Source of the DNA: DAINBT01 sp036732785 | GTDB taxonomy: Bacteria > Planctomycetota > Phycisphaerae > Sedimentisphaerales > SM23-30 | Direction of reading: 5' to 3' | DNA length: 43,843 nucleotides | Assembly: GCA_964537505.1 (NCBI GenBank) | Contig: CAZICK010000026.1 | Span: forward strand, 1 to 43,843 | Notes under the pieces: generated by a model | What the model was told of the DNA's origin: nothing | Databases searched by the model: none | Seen by the model: only the letters and a program-made list of their open reading frames with translations | Made by a program: the position numbers and the translations under genes | Shown: positions 16,754-24,155 of the stretch, piece by piece | Position numbering within the stretch: position 1 is the first letter of the stretch | Layout: the number at the start of each line of letters is the position of its first letter

Positions 16754-16774
16754 CTTGCCAAACGGTTTGGCAAG
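16754..16774. promoter_or_regulatory. Palindromic operator candidate 1
   Basis: CTTGCCAAAC-G-GTTTGGCAAG is a perfect 21-base palindrome with 10-base arms around a central G. The AAACGGTTT core resembles operators of LacI/GalR-type regulators. The one-base centre argues against a transcriptional hairpin. It lies between the divergent HAD phosphatase and porin genes. Confidence 0.5.
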
Positions 16775-16822
16775 ATATATTAGTCGTTGCTTGGCGATCA
16801 AGGACAATAGTTATAGTTGTTG

Positions 16823-16843
16823 CTTGCAATGCGGTTTGGCCAG
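16823..16843. promoter_or_regulatory. Palindromic operator candidate 2
   Basis: CTTGCAATGCGGTTTGGCCAG matches candidate 1 at 17 of 21 positions and keeps the right half-site. The start-to-start distance is 69 bases, compatible with co-operative binding. It is less symmetrical, like a weaker secondary operator. Confidence 0.4.
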
Positions 16844-17379
16844 AACATAGCCCATTACTCTTTTGTTTACAAACGCTTAATTAATATTAGCCTTGTCCGG
16901 GAATCGCGAAATAGCCTAAATTCGTCATTATTTTTATGCGACATTTGACAAATTCAGGAGGATTTGTCCAATAGCGGACTGACAAAAGCTTACCATTATC
17001 CGATTGAGAAATCAACTATTCGATGACAACAAGGAGAAAAGAGTTCGTTTAATTACGCTTTTATAACTTTTAGCCTGGATGTGTCTGTTTTCCAGAGGCG
17101 TTATCAGTACTGGCAGGTGAACTCCGTGATTTTTCAAGCTCGGAATCTTTTGTGACCGATAACCTGTTGTTAGTATTGAGAGGTGAGTTTTGTAAACACA
17201 AATTCAAGCATCAGTTGCCTTGCAGTTAACAAGACGGACTCATCAAGGCTTTTATGATAAACGGTATATTGTGTAGTCTGTTCTGTGGAGGAGCAGCGGC
17301 CGTCGAAGGCGGTTTTGTGGACCCGATCTTGCGGGTATATTTTAACAGGTGCGAATTTTTTAGTGAAAGGAAGTACAAA
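16844..17379. other. Long porin leader and promoter region
   Basis: No gene is credible here. The stretch is AT-rich at first and includes TTGACA at 16946-16951 without a good -10 box at the usual distance. The porin frame extends upstream to 17254, but the signal peptide and ribosome site place the start at 17380. The real promoter was not identified. Confidence 0.4.
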
Positions 17380-18777
17380 ATGAGACAAGGGATGACATTA
17401 ATGACAGTAGGGCTGATGTTGTGGAGTTGTTCGGCCGTGTTGGCCGCCGACAGCAGCGACACGCAATCGCAGTTGCAGAAGCTGCAGGAACGCGTAGCGG
17501 AACTGGAATTGCAGGCGATCTCTGCACAGTCCCGTCAGTCGCTTGATACGAGTTTGACGGCCGGTTATGACAATCAGTTTTTCATCAAGACCACCGACGA
17601 TCAATTCTATCTGGGTATTGACGGGCTGTTGCAGTTTCGCCATACCTACAGCCAAAGTGACGATGGAGAGAGGGTTCTTACTCGTGAAGGGCAGCCTGCC
17701 GCGGGCGGTGACGGCGTCGATCCCAGTGCCAGCGCCGCCGAACTGGAACGGGCACGATTGATTTTTTCGGGCCACGTGATGAAAGATGTTAAATACAAGA
17801 TCCAGTTGGAAATGGACGACGACAACGAAAACTCCGTAAATGTACTCGATTATATGGTTGCATATAGTGTTATGCCCGAGTTTGGCGTCAAGTTCGGCCA
17901 ATACAAAGGCGCATTTGGCAGACAGTTCAACGTCGATCCTGGAAAGCTGATGATGGTAGATCGTTCGCTGGCCGATGCCGTGTTCAATATCGGTCGTAGT
18001 ACCGGAGTAGAGTTGTTTGGCGCCTGCCCACTTGGCGACACTCAGATGCACTACCGTTTGGGTGCTTACAATGGGTTAAGAGATGCCGGCAGTAGGCCTT
18101 TTGCCGACAATGACAACAACCCGGCGGCAGCGGCACGGTTTGTGGTGCCGCTGATGGGAGCAACACCCAAGGATTTCGACGACGAGTCGGACCTGCAAGG
18201 CCACGCGAATCCGGTAGCGCAGGCGGGTGTGAGTTTCGCCTATGCCAACGCCGGGTCAGAGAACAATTTCCCGGACGGAACGGACGACAACTTTATGGTA
18301 CTGGCCAGAGGCGACAACGGTCTCAGTAACGGTTTTATCGCTGACGGTGAAGTCTCGATGGTTGGAGCCGATATTGCCGTCAAGAGCAATGGGCTGTCGG
18401 TCATCTTAGATGGTTACTATCAGCGAGCGAATTTGGATAGTCCTGCTACTGCTGCCGGGCAATTCGGTCCTGTGCGTACCGGTATTGATGAGCTGCAAAT
18501 GAACAACTTAGGCTGGAATCTACAGAGCGGTATCTTCGTTATTCCCGAGAAGTTTGAGTTGGTCAGCCGTGTTGGTGGTATTTGTATTGACGGCGCCAAT
18601 AACTGTTACGAATACGCTGGCGGCTGGAACTACTACCTGTACGGTCAGGATCTCAAGCTCAGCATGGACCTTACCTACATCGATGATCTACCGATTGTCA
18701 GCAGTAGTTCCAACTACGATGGAGTCCAGAACAACGCTCTGTTTATGATTAGGACCCAACTACAGTTCCAGTTCTAA
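17380..18777 (+). CDS. Porin O/P-like outer-membrane protein
   Basis: The 465-residue protein has a signal peptide (GMTLMTVGLMLWSCSAVLA), a short coiled-coil (LQKLQERVAELELQA) and a long beta-strand-rich region ending in an aromatic strand with a terminal Phe (RTQLQFQF), as expected for an outer-membrane barrel. Segments such as FYLGIDGLLQFRHTY, LERARLIFSGHVMKDVKYK and KFGQYKGAFGRQ match the phosphate-selective porin O/P family. It probably passes anions or small solutes. The start is set by AAAGGAAG eight bases upstream. It has its own leader and a strong terminator, so it is a single-gene unit. Confidence 0.85.
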   Translation: MRQGMTLMTVGLMLWSCSAVLAADSSDTQSQLQKLQERVAELELQAISAQSRQSLDTSLTAGYDNQFFIKTTDDQFYLGIDGLLQFRHTYSQSDDGERVLTREGQPAAGGDGVDPSASAAELERARLIFSGHVMKDVKYKIQLEMDDDNENSVNVLDYMVAYSVMPEFGVKFGQYKGAFGRQFNVDPGKLMMVDRSLADAVFNIGRSTGVELFGACPLGDTQMHYRLGAYNGLRDAGSRPFADNDNNPAAAARFVVPLMGATPKDFDDESDLQGHANPVAQAGVSFAYANAGSENNFPDGTDDNFMVLARGDNGLSNGFIADGEVSMVGADIAVKSNGLSVILDGYYQRANLDSPATAAGQFGPVRTGIDELQMNNLGWNLQSGIFVIPEKFELVSRVGGICIDGANNCYEYAGGWNYYLYGQDLKLSMDLTYIDDLPIVSSSSNYDGVQNNALFMIRTQLQFQF

Positions 18778-18878
18778 ATCAGCAAATGTTGTTTTGCATC
18801 CGATAGCCTCCTTTAACAGAAGGCTCCCGGTAGAAAGTAATTATGACGGTTCACTGGAACCGCTCCAGGAAACAATCA

Positions 18879-18908
18879 GGGCATTGCCGGAAACGGCAAT
18901 GCCCTTTT
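18879..18908 (+). terminator. Intrinsic terminator of the porin gene
   Basis: A perfect 11-bp stem (GGGCATTGCCG at 18879-18889 with 18894-18904) with a GAAA tetraloop is followed by TTTT. It lies about 100 bases after the porin stop codon. Confidence 0.92.
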
Positions 18909-18970
18909 AATTTAAGGCAACTGAAAAACAGTAGCATTTCTGTCTGGAAGATGGTAAAATAACCAAAAGT

Positions 18971-19840
18971 ATGTGCAATAAGATAAAGAAAAGCGGTTTT
19001 ACTTTGATTGAACTACTTGTGGTAATTTCAATCATAGCGTTGTTGCTGTCTATGCTTATGCCGGCATTGGGTAGGGCGCGTGAAGCGGCGCGTTCGGTAG
19101 TGTGTCTGACCAACGTGCGAAGGTTGGCGATAGCCGGTCAGATGTATGTTTCGAAAAACGGCGAATTCCCGCCTCATCGCCTGAAGAAAGCAAAACCCAC
19201 AGACTCCCACAATTACGTCAATAAATACGGCCGGGAAATGCCTAGATGGCAGTGGTTTTTCGATCAGGGAGTAGGGCCGGTCATTGACCCGGCGCCTTAT
19301 ATCAAAAATCCGGGCGATGTTTTTGGAGACAGCCAGACCCTGCTGATGACCAATGATTATTTTATATGTCCTTCATTTAGCCACAGTAATTTTGATGTGC
19401 ACGATATTCGCAACGGTTCGTACGGATACAACTACCAGTATCTCGGCAGTCCACGGTTGACCGCCGAGGAGAAGCACCAGAATTACCCGGTCAGAGGATC
19501 TAAAATCAGAAAACCGTCCAGTACAATCATTATCGCCGACGGCCGCGGCAACGCCGCTCCGCACGGCGAACACTCCTACAAGCTGGACCCGCCCAAATTA
19601 GCCCGCAGCACCGGCGCCATATATTTTGGTGATTGGCAAAAACCCACTCTTCAGCAACAACACACGCCCGCCGAGGCCCGCCATAGCGGACATGTGAACG
19701 TCTCATTTATAGATTGTCACGCCGAACACCTCACGCTGGAAGAAATGGGATATATTCTCGACTCGGACGGTATCATCATAGCTGACGATCCTGCGGGAAA
19801 TAATCGTTTATGGACCGGTACAGGCCGCGACGAACCGTAA
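18971..19840 (+). CDS. Prepilin-like (type II pseudopilin) protein
   Basis: The 289-residue protein begins with a class III signal: KKSGFTLIELLVVIS with the cleavage Gly9/Phe10 and Glu14 at the fifth mature position, then a hydrophobic stem (LLSMLMPALGRAREAA). A globular domain follows, with an Asp/Gly-rich nucleus and RHSGHVNVSFIDCHAEH near the C-terminus, a variant of the pattern RHxGxxNVxFxDGHxE seen in the many planctomycete pseudopilin-like proteins. It is processed by a prepilin peptidase and may sit at the inner membrane; the actual role of this expanded family is unknown. There is no convincing ribosome site. It stands alone between the porin terminator and the tRNA. Confidence 0.85.
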   Translation: MCNKIKKSGFTLIELLVVISIIALLLSMLMPALGRAREAARSVVCLTNVRRLAIAGQMYVSKNGEFPPHRLKKAKPTDSHNYVNKYGREMPRWQWFFDQGVGPVIDPAPYIKNPGDVFGDSQTLLMTNDYFICPSFSHSNFDVHDIRNGSYGYNYQYLGSPRLTAEEKHQNYPVRGSKIRKPSSTIIIADGRGNAAPHGEHSYKLDPPKLARSTGAIYFGDWQKPTLQQQHTPAEARHSGHVNVSFIDCHAEHLTLEEMGYILDSDGIIIADDPAGNNRLWTGTGRDEP

Positions 19841-19885
19841 CGGCGTATGGCAAATAATTTTGTCAACGGAAACAAAAGACAGGGA

Positions 19886-19913
19886 TTGACATAGAGGACA
19901 AAATCGGTAATAC
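19886..19913 (+). promoter_or_regulatory. Sigma-70 promoter of the tRNA gene
   Basis: TTGACA at 19886-19891 is separated by 16 bases from TAATAC at 19908-19913. A start near 19920 would place the tRNA about 40 bases downstream. Confidence 0.6.
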
Positions 19914-19959
19914 TGTATGGAAAGGCCGCCAACGATGAACTGACATAGGCGCCGTCTTT

Positions 19960-20031
19960 GCCAAAGTAGCTCAATGGTAGAGCACGGCTTTCGTAAAGCC
20001 GGGGTTGAGGGTTCAAGTCCCTCCTTTGGCT
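19960..20031 (+). tRNA. tRNA-Thr (anticodon CGT)
   Basis: A full cloverleaf is visible: acceptor GCCAAAG with CTTTGGC, D-arm GCTC-AATGGTA-GAGC, anticodon stem CGGCT with AGCCG around TTCGTAA (anticodon CGT, decoding ACG), and T-arm GAGGG-TTCAAGT-CCCTC. The discriminator base is T, and the CCA end is not encoded. A TTTTT run follows directly. Confidence 0.95.
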
Positions 20032-20089
20032 TTTTGGTCGTGTTTGCGGCAAACCGGTGGCAAACAGTAAGTCAGCCTATAACAAGCAT

Positions 20090-20298
20090 TTATCGGAGAA
20101 GATACTGAACCTCATTGTAAAGCGTAGGCAGGTTCTTTTCCGCCACGTCCCAAACAACCTCATCGTCCACGAGATCATAGCCGTGAATCAGGATGTTGCG
20201 GAAGGAAATGATTCGTCGGTATTATCAGTGGTGAATTCGAGAATTCGCCCGGCTGCTTGCAGGACATCTTCCAGGAGTTTCTTGGATTCAAGCTGCAT
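20090..20298 (-). pseudogene. HepT-type HEPN toxin, internally deleted and frameshifted
   Basis: ATG 20298 overlaps the end of the nucleotidyltransferase gene and opens a frame coding MQLESKKLLEDVLQAAGRIL, then EFTTDNT, with a stop at 20188-20190. The next frame carries RRIISFRNILIHGYDLVDDE and a C-terminus ending NEVQYLLR, stop at 20090-20092. Together these are the two ends of a HepT/DUF86 HEPN protein, including the RNase motif R-X4-H-X-Y (RNILIHGY). The central part, usually about 50 residues of helix, is missing. This is an internal deletion with a frame change; the toxin should be inactive. Confidence 0.75.
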
Positions 20299-20596
20299 AG
20301 ACCACCTTTCGATTCCGGTCAATAGATTCGAGAAAATACCGGTTTTTGATGGCGGAAAGCATGACAAGATCGATATTTCGCCCCAACAGATCCTCTAGCG
20401 CCTCCAGTAACCCAAAATAAGTATCGGCATGTTCACCACGGACCAGAGGCTTGAATTCGACCAGAAAGTCAAGATCACTATTCTCGTCAAAGTTGTCCTG
20501 AGAGACCCCAGAGCCGAACAATTCAAGACGCTGTACACGGTACTGGGCACAGATACGTCCAATGGTTTCACGGTGATCTTCAATTAGGCGAATCAT
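20288..20596 (-). CDS. MntA-like nucleotidyltransferase antitoxin
   Basis: The 102-residue protein has an MNT nucleotidyltransferase fold with LELFGSGVSQDNFDENSDLD, where Gly-Ser and Asp41/Asp43 form the active site. In HepT/MntA pairs the antitoxin adds AMP to the Tyr of the toxin's RX4HXY motif. The start at 20596 is chosen because AGGAGG lies about ten bases upstream; an upstream start at 20629 has none. It overlaps the start of the HepT remnant by 11 bases, the normal order and coupling for this system. The antitoxin frame is intact while its partner is broken. Confidence 0.85.
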   Translation of the reverse strand: MIRLIEDHRETIGRICAQYRVQRLELFGSGVSQDNFDENSDLDFLVEFKPLVRGEHADTYFGLLEALEDLLGRNIDLVMLSAIKNRYFLESIDRNRKVVYAA

Positions 20597-20711
20597 GGCG
20601 ATCCAGCCTCCTGGATTGTCGAATATCATATTAGAGACTACAATGCAGAACTTATGACTAATATCAGCTTTATTGGAGTTTTTTCAAGTGAATTTTTCCT
20701 TACATCTTATG

Positions 20712-20795
20712 TTGGCGTCAAAAGTCGATATTCACGCCTAAAAACGTCGTTGGGGCGCCAAAATCAATGATTCACAATCCTTTTGACGCTGGCGT
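20712..20795. repeat. MITE-like element, copy A
   Basis: GCGTCAAAAG at 20715-20724 and its exact reverse complement at 20780-20789 bound an approximately 80-base unit. Its first 36 bases differ at only two positions from 38589-38624, and parts of its right half (TTCACAAT, TTTTGAC, CTGGCG) are shared too. It has no coding capacity. It lies about 100 bases before the ECF sigma factor start and fills most of the 300-base gap upstream of it. Confidence 0.55.
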
Positions 20796-20896
20796 CACAT
20801 CTGAAAAATCTGATTTTGTTCAGACCCAAATGGGCAGTTCATTTGTTATATATGTGGCGATTAATCGTTTTTCGTAATACTTGTAGCGGCTCATAA

Positions 20897-21442
20897 ATGC
20901 TTGAAGACAAAACGCTTATACGAAATTTCAATCGTGGCGACCCGGACGCCCTGCGCCGCGTCTATGAAAAATACAAGGATGACTTGTTGAGGCTGGCGAT
21001 CGCGCTTTTGAACGACACCGCCGCCGCCGAAGACGCCGTCAACGACACATTTGTTCGGTTCGCCCAAACCACAGGTGAATTTCGCCTGCGTGGAAGTCTC
21101 AAGAGATATCTGACAACCTGCATTGCCAACCATGCTCGCAATATGTACCGAGCCAGGCAGCGGCAAAAAACAGTGGATATCGATCAAGCCCACCAGGTTG
21201 AATCGAATACAAACGCACCGGACGAGGCGGCCATTCGTAGCGAAGATTATCAGCGGCTGACCGGCGCCATGGCCCAGCTTCCCTACGAACAGCGTGAAAT
21301 CGTGATCCTGCACCTGCACGGTGGTATGCGATTCAGGCAAATTGCCGAATCGCAGAATATCTCGGTCAATACCGCCAAAAGCCGTTACCGTTATGGCCTG
21401 GACAAACTGCGTGCATTACTAAACAGTGAGGTGACCAGATGA
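20897..21442 (+). CDS. ECF-type RNA polymerase sigma factor
   Basis: The 181-residue protein has sigma region 2 (LRRVYEKYKDDLLRLAIALL, EDAVNDTFVRFA) and region 4 (LPYEQREIVILHLHGGMRF, then SVNTAKSRYRYGLDKLRALL), with no region 1 or 3, so it is an ECF sigma factor of the kind greatly expanded in planctomycetes. It directs RNA polymerase to an unknown regulon. It overlaps the next gene at ATGA (21439-21442), so the two are translationally coupled; the partner is therefore the likely anti-sigma or sensor. No strong ribosome site precedes the ATG. Confidence 0.9.
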   Translation: MLEDKTLIRNFNRGDPDALRRVYEKYKDDLLRLAIALLNDTAAAEDAVNDTFVRFAQTTGEFRLRGSLKRYLTTCIANHARNMYRARQRQKTVDIDQAHQVESNTNAPDEAAIRSEDYQRLTGAMAQLPYEQREIVILHLHGGMRFRQIAESQNISVNTAKSRYRYGLDKLRALLNSEVTR

Positions 21443-24018
21443 AACCCACAGAAAACATAGAAAAGTTCATCAAAAACACCTACGCCCATAATCTACCGGC
21501 TGCCACCAGCGCCAAACTGGACCAGAGAGTCCTCAGCAGCGCGCAGGAAACACTGGAAAAATCAAAAACAACACAATCGGCTGGAACTGGGCCGAATATT
21601 TGGAGAATGGTTATGAAAACAAGAATAACAAAACTTGCCGCCGCGGCGGTGATAATTATCGCAGTGCTTATTGGCATAAATCAATATGGCGGGTCGGTTA
21701 GTTTTGCAAGTGTAGCCTGGGCAGACGTTGTGAAAAGCTTTGAGTCAGTGAATTTTTTCAGTGCGGCGATATATATGAAAGACAAGCCCTCTGCTGAGCC
21801 TAAGCAGTTTGAATTGTGGATGGGCGAAGAAGGCAGGGCAAGAATGCGAGTTAGAGACCAGGTTCTTTTTACACAGGATGGACAGGTGACAGATGCTTTT
21901 AATTTTGTGAATTCGGCGAGAATAGATAGTGAGCAGGTTGATGACCAAGCGGAAGTTATCTTAAGGATGCTTGGCCAATCAAGAAACTTTTCGCTGGATA
22001 TAATCGTGAAAACAATGTTCAAAGGAAAGCTTCAGGAGGTTACACCGTTAATAAATTTATCTGCTGGAATATCTGAGGATATGGTCGTTTTTGATGTTAC
22101 GACAGATCAACATCCACAGTGGATGAGGATATGGGCATTAAGACAGAGTCAACTGCCGGTTCGGATACGAGTATGGGATCCGCGGGATGGGTCTGCGGTA
22201 GATATTTTTATAACTTATTCAAAAGAGCAGCCGGATAAATTTTTCGATGCAAAAGCGTATGAGGAGGCTGTCGTTAACCGATTCAACCAAAACAATGCGA
22301 ACAGCGCATACGCATTTCTGAAAGACCCCGGTGGCAGGGATTATGTGCCGCAAGACCTCTTTAAGAAATCAGGCTATCATCTGCCAAAAGTGGAGCAGGT
22401 TGGTGTTACTGAGTACGGAGCGGTGTGGGTGATGTCGTCAAATTCGCGGAATAAAACTCCGGATGACTATTTATTTGATGGTTTTGGCGAGCTTGCCGAT
22501 GAGCTTGGGACAGAATACAGAAGAATCAAGTATTCGGGAGATAACTGTCTGGAAGTATTTGTGCCGGAAGATTATCCGTTTGGCAAAACAACACCTTCGA
22601 AATTAACGCTTACATGCAGAGTGGAATTTCATTACCCGCATCTGAAACCGGAGCTTATCGGCAGTGTTGAATTGACAGATATGCAGAATATCGCTTGGCC
22701 AAGGAATGCAACTCGCGGACCTTTTACTGAATGTAATGTGTTGCTGGACGCTGCCAGATGGTATTGCCAGGAGTACCGTATTGATATGTGTGAGCGTATT
22801 GTCGGAATGGCGCTCGAAAGTGATGATGGGCAACGTTTGCAGGGTGAAATTGATAAATTAAGAATAAAAATGTTTATAGCTCAGGAGAAGGGGGCCCAAG
22901 CTGCCAAGCTTGCATTAGAGCTTTGGCCTGGGGTTTATGATAAATACAAAAATCCGGACCGTACGTCACCAACGCCTTACGATCTTGTTGAGTTTATCGT
23001 CGCAGTGGCATACGGCGGAGAAATAGACAAAGCCGCCCAGCTATGGAAGCAGGTTAAAGAAACCGAGCACAATCTAAAAGGAAACAAGAGTTGGAAGAAG
23101 TATGTAGCAGAAGAACTAAAAAAGTCTATCCCACAGGCGCAAAGAGGGATATCTATTGATATGGCTCAAAATGGAAACAGTCTTGAAGATATCAGCAGAG
23201 TTATCGGAATGGACGTCCGGGACAATGCTGAATTAAAAGCTTGCGCGGAACAGGCGAAAAGAGACAAATATCTGGCTAAGCTATCCGAGTATTATAATAA
23301 GTATCCGCTTTCTGAAAAGATGGAGCTGCTTGAGCGGGAGACCGATCAAGGTGTACAACATGTCAACACAAATAAGAATAGATTGCCTGGACATCAAGGA
23401 TATGTCCTTCTGCCAATTAACTATCGATTAAAGGATGTGGTTTTGAGTCTTCCTGGTATCCAGGGGATTTACCCAATAGACAAGGTTAGCTATCGAATCA
23501 GTGAAGAAGTAAGCGAAGAACTGCTGAACAAAGAAATTCGCGCTGATGTGGTTCGCAGGAGTGATGTCAGTCTAAAAGAAGCATTTGAGTTTGTCCTTAA
23601 TCATTATGGTCTGAAAGTTGTAGTAGAAGACGGTGAATCTCGCAAAGTATGGGTTGCCCGATACAATGGCAAGGTTTTAAGGAATTACAAGAATGTACAT
23701 GTCCCACTTCCAAATCTGAGAGGAACTGTCATAGGAGATAAGCCCGGTACAGCCGGCTCGATCAGCTCACATGGAATGTGCTTTAATGCGCACTTGACAC
23801 ACTTGGCATTTCACCAGAATAAAGATATCGAAGACAAGAACGCTAAAAAGATATTTATCGATGAAACTGGCATTATGCAGCCTATCAGTATGGAGACGGC
23901 GTACTGGCCTGGCGACGAGGGTTTTGAGTTAGCTCGTAAATGGTTTGAGGAAGAGTTCGGCATAACGTTTACTGAAGAAGTTCGGCCTATGAAGATACTG
24001 GTTATTCGCAACAAGTAA
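21439..24018 (+). CDS. Large membrane-anchored partner of the ECF sigma factor
   Basis: The 859-residue protein starts with a cytosolic segment of about 60 residues (KPTENIEKFIKNTYAHNL), which could bind the sigma factor, and one membrane helix at about residues 64-82 (KLAAAAVIIIAVLIGI). The rest faces outward: a beta-rich region like those of lipoprotein carrier-type domains (residues about 95-270), a central helical region (QLWKQVKETEHNLKGNKSWK), and a C-terminal part with IFIDETGIMQPIS and MKILVIRNK that recalls the TIGR03435/DUF3738 ending. I infer a signal-sensing anti-sigma role from the coupling. No classic zinc anti-sigma motif is seen. The codon use looks more AT-rich after the first 60 codons. 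Confidence 0.65.
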   Translation: MKPTENIEKFIKNTYAHNLPAATSAKLDQRVLSSAQETLEKSKTTQSAGTGPNIWRMVMKTRITKLAAAAVIIIAVLIGINQYGGSVSFASVAWADVVKSFESVNFFSAAIYMKDKPSAEPKQFELWMGEEGRARMRVRDQVLFTQDGQVTDAFNFVNSARIDSEQVDDQAEVILRMLGQSRNFSLDIIVKTMFKGKLQEVTPLINLSAGISEDMVVFDVTTDQHPQWMRIWALRQSQLPVRIRVWDPRDGSAVDIFITYSKEQPDKFFDAKAYEEAVVNRFNQNNANSAYAFLKDPGGRDYVPQDLFKKSGYHLPKVEQVGVTEYGAVWVMSSNSRNKTPDDYLFDGFGELADELGTEYRRIKYSGDNCLEVFVPEDYPFGKTTPSKLTLTCRVEFHYPHLKPELIGSVELTDMQNIAWPRNATRGPFTECNVLLDAARWYCQEYRIDMCERIVGMALESDDGQRLQGEIDKLRIKMFIAQEKGAQAAKLALELWPGVYDKYKNPDRTSPTPYDLVEFIVAVAYGGEIDKAAQLWKQVKETEHNLKGNKSWKKYVAEELKKSIPQAQRGISIDMAQNGNSLEDISRVIGMDVRDNAELKACAEQAKRDKYLAKLSEYYNKYPLSEKMELLERETDQGVQHVNTNKNRLPGHQGYVLLPINYRLKDVVLSLPGIQGIYPIDKVSYRISEEVSEELLNKEIRADVVRRSDVSLKEAFEFVLNHYGLKVVVEDGESRKVWVARYNGKVLRNYKNVHVPLPNLRGTVIGDKPGTAGSISSHGMCFNAHLTHLAFHQNKDIEDKNAKKIFIDETGIMQPISMETAYWPGDEGFELARKWFEEEFGITFTEEVRPMKILVIRNK

Positions 24019-24155
24019 ACTCAAAGCAGCAACGCGTCATTCAAATTGCGTAAAAAATACTGCGAAAGTTAACATTTTCTATGGTTGCCTTTTTGGGTGG
24101 GCTATGGTAGAAGGTAACTGAATCGTAATTTTTAACTATATTTTGGAGTATCAGG

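Noticed and set aside
17398..18051. Open frame antisense to the porin
   Set aside because: The sense strand gives a signal peptide and porin motifs. The antisense product is not protein-like.
24064..24074. Copy of the 185-bp element end near the cyclophilin gene
   Set aside because: CTGCGAAAGTTAAC matches the reverse complement of the element's first bases, but the similarity does not extend, so it may be chance.
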